This document shows positions 59,508-64,000 of a stretch of DNA of 64,000 nt, in pieces. This DNA is from Actinoplanes utahensis (GTDB taxonomy: Bacteria; Actinomycetota; Actinomycetes; Mycobacteriales; Micromonosporaceae), in contig NZ_BOMZ01000044.1 of assembly GCF_016862455.1 (NCBI RefSeq), forward strand, positions 62,001 through 126,000. Direction: 5' to 3'. The notes beneath the pieces are model-generated. The model did no database searches and was not told the DNA's origin. It worked only from the letters and a program-made list of their open reading frames with translations. A program made the translations under genes and the position numbers. How positions within the stretch are numbered: the first letter of the stretch is position 1; the number at the start of each line of letters is the position of its first letter.

Positions 59508-60464
59508 TCACCGCCACGGCACCCAGGTGGCGTTGACCAGCGGCAGCTGCCGGGACTCCAGCTCGCGCAGCAGGATGCCCTCCCGCAGACCCCACGGGCA
59601 GATCCGCAGGCTGGCGATACCGAGCCGGCGCATCACCTCGTGCGCGACGATCGCGCCGGCCAGGATCTGCCGGGCCCGGTGCGGGGACACCCCGGGCAGC
59701 CGGGCCCGCTTCGCGCTGGACATCCCGGCCAGCCGCTTGATCCACGGCCGCAGCGCGACCGCCTCCAGCCTGCGCGGGACGAACGGGCCGAGCCGCAGCG
59801 GCGCGGCGCCGGTCAGCCGGGCCAGCTGTTGGAAGGTCTTCGACGCGGCCACCGAGGTGCGCGGGTCCTCCCAGGAGGTCCGGGCGGCGACCTCGGCGAA
59901 CCGGTCCCGCACATGCCGGCGCAGCCGCTTCACCGACCGCGCCGACGGCGGGTCGCCGTCCAGGAACTCGCGGGTCAGCCGGCCCGCGCCGAGCGGCAGC
60001 GACATCGCCGACTCGGGCAGCCGGTCCCGGCCGAACGCCACCTCCAGGCAGCCGCCGCCGATGTCCACCATCAGCATCGGGCCGGCCTGCCAGCCCAGCC
60101 AGCGCCGCGCCGCCAGGAACGTCAGACGGGCGTCCTCGATGCCGGTGAGCGTGCCCAGGCGTACCCCGGTGGCCTTCTCGACCTGGGTGAGGACCTCCTC
60201 GCAATTCGGCGCGTCCCGCACCACCGCCGTGGTGTAGGCGAACATCCGGTCCACCCCGGCCCGGTGCGCCTCCGCCGCGGCCTCGTCCACCGTGGCGATC
60301 ATCCGCTGCAGGGCGTCGTCGCCGATCGTGCCGTCGGCCGGCAGCCGCTGGGCGAACCGGGGCCGCCGCTCCCAGGTGTGCACCGGCAGCGGCAGACCCG
60401 AGTCCGCCTCCGCGACCACCAGATTGACCGTGTTGGACCCGACGTCGAGCACTCCGAGTCGCAT
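59508..60464 (-). CDS. Ppx/GppA-family exopolyphosphatase, 318 aa
   Basis: Actin-fold phosphatase acting on polyphosphate or pppGpp. RLGVLDVGSNTVNLVVAEAD is the first phosphate loop, MLMVDIGGGCLEVAFGRDRL the second, and GTLTGIEDARLTFLAARRWL the conserved middle; GILLRELESRQLP closes the domain. The length of about 320 residues fits the short actinobacterial class. ATG 60464 is taken because the family begins with MRLGVLDVGSNT; the frame is open farther up but overlaps the kdpE stop region. Confidence 0.9.
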   Translation of the reverse strand: MRLGVLDVGSNTVNLVVAEADSGLPLPVHTWERRPRFAQRLPADGTIGDDALQRMIATVDEAAAEAHRAGVDRMFAYTTAVVRDAPNCEEVLTQVEKATGVRLGTLTGIEDARLTFLAARRWLGWQAGPMLMVDIGGGCLEVAFGRDRLPESAMSLPLGAGRLTREFLDGDPPSARSVKRLRRHVRDRFAEVAARTSWEDPRTSVAASKTFQQLARLTGAAPLRLGPFVPRRLEAVALRPWIKRLAGMSSAKRARLPGVSPHRARQILAGAIVAHEVMRRLGIASLRICPWGLREGILLRELESRQLPLVNATWVPWR

Positions 60465-60493
60465 GGCGGGCCGTTTACCCCGCATTTCCGCGA

Positions 60494-61162
60494 TCATGGC
60501 CGGAACCGATGGCCCATCCCCGGCTCGGTCAGCAGATGGCGCGGCCGGGCCGGGTCCGCCTCCAGCTTGCGGCGCAGACGTGCCATGTACTGCCGTAGAT
60601 AGTTCGTCTCGGTCTGGTATTGCGGCCCCCACACGTCGTGCAGCAGTTCCCGCTGCGTGATCAACTTCCCGGGATGGCGCAGCAGATGCTCCAGCAGCTG
60701 CCACTCGGTCGGGGTGAGCCGGAAGTCGCCGCTGATCGAACGCTCCGCCAGGTTCACCTCGACCGCGCCGACCGTCACCACCGGCGCCTGCTCCCCGGCC
60801 GGCTGGACCCGGCGGGTGACCGCCCGGGTCCGGGCCGGCAGCTCGTCCACCCCGAACGGCTTGGTGACGTAGTCGTCGGCCCCGGCGTCCAGGGCGGCGA
60901 CCTTGTCGGCGCTGCCGGCCCGCCCGGACAGCACGATGATGGGCACCGCCGTCCAGCCGCGCAGGCCCGCGATCACCTCGGCGCCCTCCATGTCCGGCAG
61001 GCCCAGGTCCAGCACGACCAGATCGGGATGGTGACCGGCGGCGGCGTGCAGGGCGCCGGCGCCGTCCGGGGCGGTGTCCACCTCGTACCCCCGGGCCCTG
61101 AGGTTGATCCGCAGTGCCCGGACGATCTGCGGATCGTCGTCGACGACCAGGACGCGGGTCAT
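60494..61162 (-). CDS. kdpE: Response regulator KdpE, 222 aa
   Basis: OmpR-type regulator of potassium uptake. The receiver has VLVVDDDPQIVRALRINLRA, the phosphorylated Asp in DLVVLDLGLPDMEGAEVIAG, and the Lys in DDYVTKPFGVDELPAR; the winged helix has RLTPTEWQLLEHLLRHPGKL, RELLHDVWGPQYQTETNYLR and the end GMGHRFRP. All these match KdpE closely. It overlaps kdpD as ATGA. The pump genes kdpFABC are not in the window. Confidence 0.93.
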   Translation of the reverse strand: MTRVLVVDDDPQIVRALRINLRARGYEVDTAPDGAGALHAAAGHHPDLVVLDLGLPDMEGAEVIAGLRGWTAVPIIVLSGRAGSADKVAALDAGADDYVTKPFGVDELPARTRAVTRRVQPAGEQAPVVTVGAVEVNLAERSISGDFRLTPTEWQLLEHLLRHPGKLITQRELLHDVWGPQYQTETNYLRQYMARLRRKLEADPARPRHLLTEPGMGHRFRP

Positions 61163-62088
61163 CCGGCGGCGCCCGCGGGCAGTGCGACGATCATGGTGAG
61201 GCCGCCTCCGGGAGTCTCGTCGGGAGTGAGCGTGCCGCCCATCGCCTCGGTCAGACCGCGCGACAGGGCCAGGCCGAGGCCCACCCCGGTGTGGTTGTCA
61301 CCGTCGCCGAGCCGCTGGAACGGCAGGAAGACATCCTCCCACCGATCCGCCGGGATCCCCGGACCGTGATCGATCACCCGCAGCTCGACGACCGCGCCGT
61401 GACTGCTGCCGGTCACCATCGGCGGGCGGCCCGGCGGACTGTAGCGCAGCGCGTTGGCGATCAGGTTGACCAGCACGCGTTCCAGCTCGCGCAGCGCGGT
61501 CGGGTTCCCGGCGCGGAACCAGTTCCCGAGCGCCGCGTCGACCTTCTCCGGCGGGTACACGTTCCCGTGCGCCATCCGCCGCCGCAGCGCCTCCGGCGTC
61601 ATGTCGACCAGCTCGATCTGCTGCGCCGCCCGCACCATCGCGTCCGGCACGGTCTCCCGCTGCCGCACCCCGGTGATCCGCGCGACGACGTCGTTGACCG
61701 ACTCCAGATGCTGGATGTTCACCGTGCTCAGCACACTGATCCCGGAATCCAGCAGCACCTGCACGTCCTGCCACCGCTTCGCGTTCGGAGACCCCGGCGC
61801 GTTGCTGTGCGCGAACTCGTCGACGACCGCCACCTCGGGCCGCCGCCGCGGCACCGCGTCCAGATCCATCTCGCTGAACGTCACCCCGCGATGGCCCGCC
61901 TCCCGCCGCGGCACCACCTCCAGACCGTCGAGCATCGCCGCCGTGTGCTTGCGCCCGTGCGTCTCGACCAGCGCCACCACCACATCGGTGCCGCGCTCGG
62001 CACGCCGGCGCGCCTCTTCGAGCATCGCGTACGTCTTACCGACCCCCGGCGCCGCGCCCAGATAGATCCGCAGTTCCCCGCGCGTCAC
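61159..62088 (-). CDS. KdpD-like kinase with the central part missing, 309 aa
   Basis: The N-terminal 205 residues are a normal KdpD sensor domain: Walker A YLGAAPGVGKTYAMLEEARR, Walker B EVAVVDEFAHSN, VQVLLDSGISVLSTVNIQHL, and the end YPPEKVDAALGNWFRAGNPT. The frame then passes directly (LRELERVLVNLIANALRYSP) into the C-terminal ATPase domain with its N, G1 and G2 boxes (RVIDHGPGIPADRWEDVFLP, HTGVGLGLALSRGLTEAMGG). The USP-like domain, four membrane helices, GAF part and the DHp helix with the phospho-accepting His, together over 500 residues in normal KdpD, are absent. GTG 62088 is the likely start. It cannot autophosphorylate in the usual way. Confidence 0.85.
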   Translation of the reverse strand: MTRGELRIYLGAAPGVGKTYAMLEEARRRAERGTDVVVALVETHGRKHTAAMLDGLEVVPRREAGHRGVTFSEMDLDAVPRRRPEVAVVDEFAHSNAPGSPNAKRWQDVQVLLDSGISVLSTVNIQHLESVNDVVARITGVRQRETVPDAMVRAAQQIELVDMTPEALRRRMAHGNVYPPEKVDAALGNWFRAGNPTALRELERVLVNLIANALRYSPPGRPPMVTGSSHGAVVELRVIDHGPGIPADRWEDVFLPFQRLGDGDNHTGVGLGLALSRGLTEAMGGTLTPDETPGGGLTMIVALPAGAAG

Positions 62089-62231
62089 CCTCGCTCGTCC
62101 CCCACCCGTCTCCCGCCGGCCCTCACCGGGATTCTTCCGCGCCCACCTCCCCGCCGAGACGCCACGAGAGCGCATTCACACCCCGGCCCCGATTCTTGAC
62201 GCCCCTCGACACCCGGCCCGCCCGTACCCGA

Positions 62232-62531
62232 TCAGGCGACCGCATCCCCCGCTTCGAAGCCCACCTTCAGCCGCACGTTCAGCGCCGCTGCCAACCGTTC
62301 CAGAACCGGCAGGGTCGGAACGGTCCCACCGGCCTCGAACCGGACGACCGCGGACTGCGTCATCCCGGAGGCCGTCGCCAGTTGCGCCTGGCTCCAGCCC
62401 CGGCGCTCCCGAAGCTCCCGCACCGACCTGCCGAGCTCAAACGCCAGGCGTGCGGCGTCATACGCCTCCGCCGCGCCCGGCTCGGCCAGCCGCCGCTCCC
62501 GCATTGCGGCCCAACCACCAGAATCGCCCAC
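62232..62531 (-). CDS. XRE-family helix-turn-helix protein (HigA-like), 99 aa
   Basis: Small DNA-binding protein. A Cro/C1-type helix-turn-helix lies at about residues 43-95: VRELRERRGWSQAQLATASG, then MTQSAVVRFEAGGTVPTLPV and LERLAAALNVRLKVGF. The N-terminal extension (RERRLAEPGAAEAYDAARLA) is common in antitoxins of HigBA-type pairs, where the toxin gene lies directly upstream. Here the upstream DNA holds only fragments, so it may be an orphan antitoxin. GTG 62531 is the longest start; ATG 62504 is an alternative. Confidence 0.8.
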   Translation of the reverse strand: MGDSGGWAAMRERRLAEPGAAEAYDAARLAFELGRSVRELRERRGWSQAQLATASGMTQSAVVRFEAGGTVPTLPVLERLAAALNVRLKVGFEAGDAVA

Positions 62532-62604
62532 GACTACCCTTCCTCGTCCACGACCTCATGCGCCTCATCGATGCATCGCGCCAGTGCTCTGCCGGGCGGG
62601 GCGG

Positions 62605-62706
62605 CGCGGGAGGCGCGGCGGCGACGGCCTCCGAGAGGCCGCGGGGGCGCGCCACCGCGAAGGTCAGGACCACGGCCGGCAACGACAGCGCGATGATCAG
62701 GAGCAC
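62605..62706 (-). pseudogene. Possible N-terminal stub of a membrane transporter
   Basis: From GTG 62706 the minus strand reads LLIIALSLPAVVLTFAVARP, then RGLSEAVAAAPPA, like the first helix of an ArsB/SLC13-type permease, then turns into low-complexity sequence with no further helices. In another frame just downstream lies ALARCIDEAHEVVDEEG with a stop at 62534, which could be the tail of a small toxin gene. A deletion that joined two gene ends would explain both. Weak. Confidence 0.3.
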
Positions 62707-62779
62707 CGGCGAAGGTCGAGGCCGGTGACGGCGGAGCGCGGCCGGACACGATGTGATCCGTGCCCGGCCGCGTCCCGGG

Positions 62780-64000
62780 TCAGACGGTGGCCTCGTCGTC
62801 CTCCGACGGCTCCGACGGGAGCGGGCGCAGCCGCAGCTTGGTGATCGCCCGGCCGGTGATCTCCACGACCTCGGCGGTGTGGCCGTCGATGGCGACGGTC
62901 TCGCCGGGCACGGTGGGGATGTGGCCGAGGCGGGCCAGGACCAGGCCGGCCACCGTGGTGTAGTCGCCGGCGTCCAGTTCCTCGATGTCCACGCCGATGT
63001 CGGGCAGGTCGTGGATCGGGAAGGTGCCGGGCAGCAGCATCGCCCCGTCCTCCTCCCGGATCACCGACTGCACGTCCCGGTCGGTCTCGTCGTAGATCTC
63101 CCCCACGACCTCCTCGACCAGGTCCTCCATCGTCACGATCCCGTCGATCGCGCCGCGCTCGTCGACGACCAGCGCGAACTGCTGGCGCTGCACCCGCAAC
63201 TGCCGCATCGCGTCCGACACCTTCAGCGTCTCCGGCAGGAACAGCGGGGTGAACATGTGATCGCGGACCAGGCCGTCGGCGGCGATCAGGTCCCGCAGGT
63301 GCACCACCCCGAGCACGTCGTCCAGGCCCATCGGCCCGGTCACCGGCGCCCGCGAGTGCCCCGCCTTGACCAGCTTGGCCAGGGCCTCGGACGCCGGCAG
63401 GTCAGCCGGCAGGATCAGCACGTCGCGGCGCGGGACCAGGATCTCGCGCAGGATCCGGTCGGCGATGTCGAACGCGCCGCTGATGATGGTGCGCTGCTCG
63501 GCGGTGATGTCCTGCTGGGCGGCGACCATGTCGCGGATCTCCTCGGTGGACACCTCCTCCCGGCCCGCGTCCGGATCCCCACCGGTCAACCGGACCACCA
63601 GGTCGGTGGACTTGCCGAGCAGCCAGATCACCGGCCGGGACAACGTCGCCAGTATGTCCAGCGGGCGGGCCACCAGCATCGCCCAGCCCTCGGCCCGCTG
63701 CATCGCGATCCGCTTCGGGGCCAGCTCACCCACGACCAGGGTGAAGAACGTCAGCACGATGGTGACCAGGATGATCGAGACCGGTTCCGCGGCGGTGCCG
63801 AGGAAGCTCAGCGGTTCGATCAGCGGCTGTGCCAACGACACGGCCGCGGCAGCCGAGGCGAGGAAACCCGCCAGGGTGATGCCGATCTGAATGGTGGCGA
63901 GAAACCGGTTGGGGTCCCGCGCCAGCTTGGCGAGGGTCCTCCCGGTACGCGATTGCCGTTCCAGACGCTGCAACTGGCTCTCCCGCAGCGAGATGAGCGC
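62780..64000 (-). CDS. CNNM/CorC-family transporter (DUF21 plus CBS pair), partial 5' end
   Basis: Hemolysin C/CorC-type membrane protein linked to Mg or Co ion transport. The DUF21 part is visible from RLERQSRTGRTLAKLARDPN with three helices (TIQIGITLAGFLASAAAAVS, IILVTIVLTFFTLVVGELAP, and ARPLDILATLSRPVIWLLGK). Two CBS motifs follow (VPRRDVLILPADLPASEALA; VSDAMRQLRVQRQQFALVVD with GAIDGIVTMEDLVEEVVGEI), then the CorC/HlyC C-terminal domain (GTFPIHDLPDIGVDIEELDA). The first codons lie beyond the window end: the frame is still open at 64000 and reads ALISLRESQLQ. Confidence 0.9.
   Translation of the reverse strand, partial: ALISLRESQLQRLERQSRTGRTLAKLARDPNRFLATIQIGITLAGFLASAAAAVSLAQPLIEPLSFLGTAAEPVSIILVTIVLTFFTLVVGELAPKRIAMQRAEGWAMLVARPLDILATLSRPVIWLLGKSTDLVVRLTGGDPDAGREEVSTEEIRDMVAAQQDITAEQRTIISGAFDIADRILREILVPRRDVLILPADLPASEALAKLVKAGHSRAPVTGPMGLDDVLGVVHLRDLIAADGLVRDHMFTPLFLPETLKVSDAMRQLRVQRQQFALVVDERGAIDGIVTMEDLVEEVVGEIYDETDRDVQSVIREEDGAMLLPGTFPIHDLPDIGVDIEELDAGDYTTVAGLVLARLGHIPTVPGETVAIDGHTAEVVEITGRAITKLRLRPLPSEPSEDDEATV

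Overview
The window is about 64 kb of very GC-rich DNA (roughly 70% or more by eye). It has frequent GTG starts, GTGA/ATGA gene overlaps, a CUT1-type sugar importer without its own ATPase, a macrolide-type glycosyltransferase and many histidine kinases. This points to a filamentous actinomycete, most likely Micromonosporaceae (Actinoplanes-like). That placement is an inference from gene content and base composition, not from a marker gene. No rRNA gene, complete tRNA, CRISPR array or replication origin was seen.

Layout. 1-3.3 kb: an operon on the minus strand (SelW-like redox protein, YraQ-type permease, TIGR03943 protein, exported protein) and a divergent secreted SGNH hydrolase. 3.4-9.4 kb: an unrecognised protein coupled to a methyltransferase-like protein, a Fic protein, and a GT4/GT2 glycosyltransferase pair, probably for surface glycans. 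9.7-15 kb: a CtpE-like P-type ATPase and a large membrane receptor with an outside periplasmic-binding domain. 15.8-19.6 kb: a lower-GC patch with an IS5-family element, a decayed gene remnant, an ECF sigma factor preceded by an Arg-rich leader peptide, its coupled membrane partner, and a tRNA-3'-end-like scrap. 19.9-25.5 kb: a glycosyltransferase/TetR pair with twin operators, an NmrA-like oxidoreductase and a GH13 glycosidase. 26-37.3 kb: a PLP aminotransferase, three histidine kinases (two MASE1 paralogues), a subtilase, an NDH-2 and a lone receiver protein.

37.5-42.6 kb: one operon joining an SsuD-type sulfonate monooxygenase to a sugar importer and a PfkB kinase, a possible sulfosugar route. 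42.6-48 kb: a membrane glycosyltransferase with an acidic repeat N-terminus and no ordinary start codon, a P-loop kinase, and a ThiXYZ-like importer. 48-56 kb: an FdhF-type molybdopterin oxidoreductase, a DUF1444-like protein, and an MFS pump with a winged-helix tail facing an SDR across a 31-bp operator, with a TetR gene behind. 56-64 kb: a MoaD-like small protein coupled to a BNR beta-propeller, a soluble chemoreceptor, a Ppx/GppA phosphatase, kdpE with a kdpD that has lost its middle, an XRE regulator, and a CNNM/CorC transporter running off the end.

The main structure not explained by genes is a family of 57-bp intergenic palindromes at 2.4, 15.1, 15.8, 36.4 and 57.8 kb. One copy is split by a 113-bp insert that has its own inverted repeat, and one is cut short beside the IS element. 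Together with three leaderless-looking promoters and several short tandem duplications at gene ends, these are the least ordinary features here.
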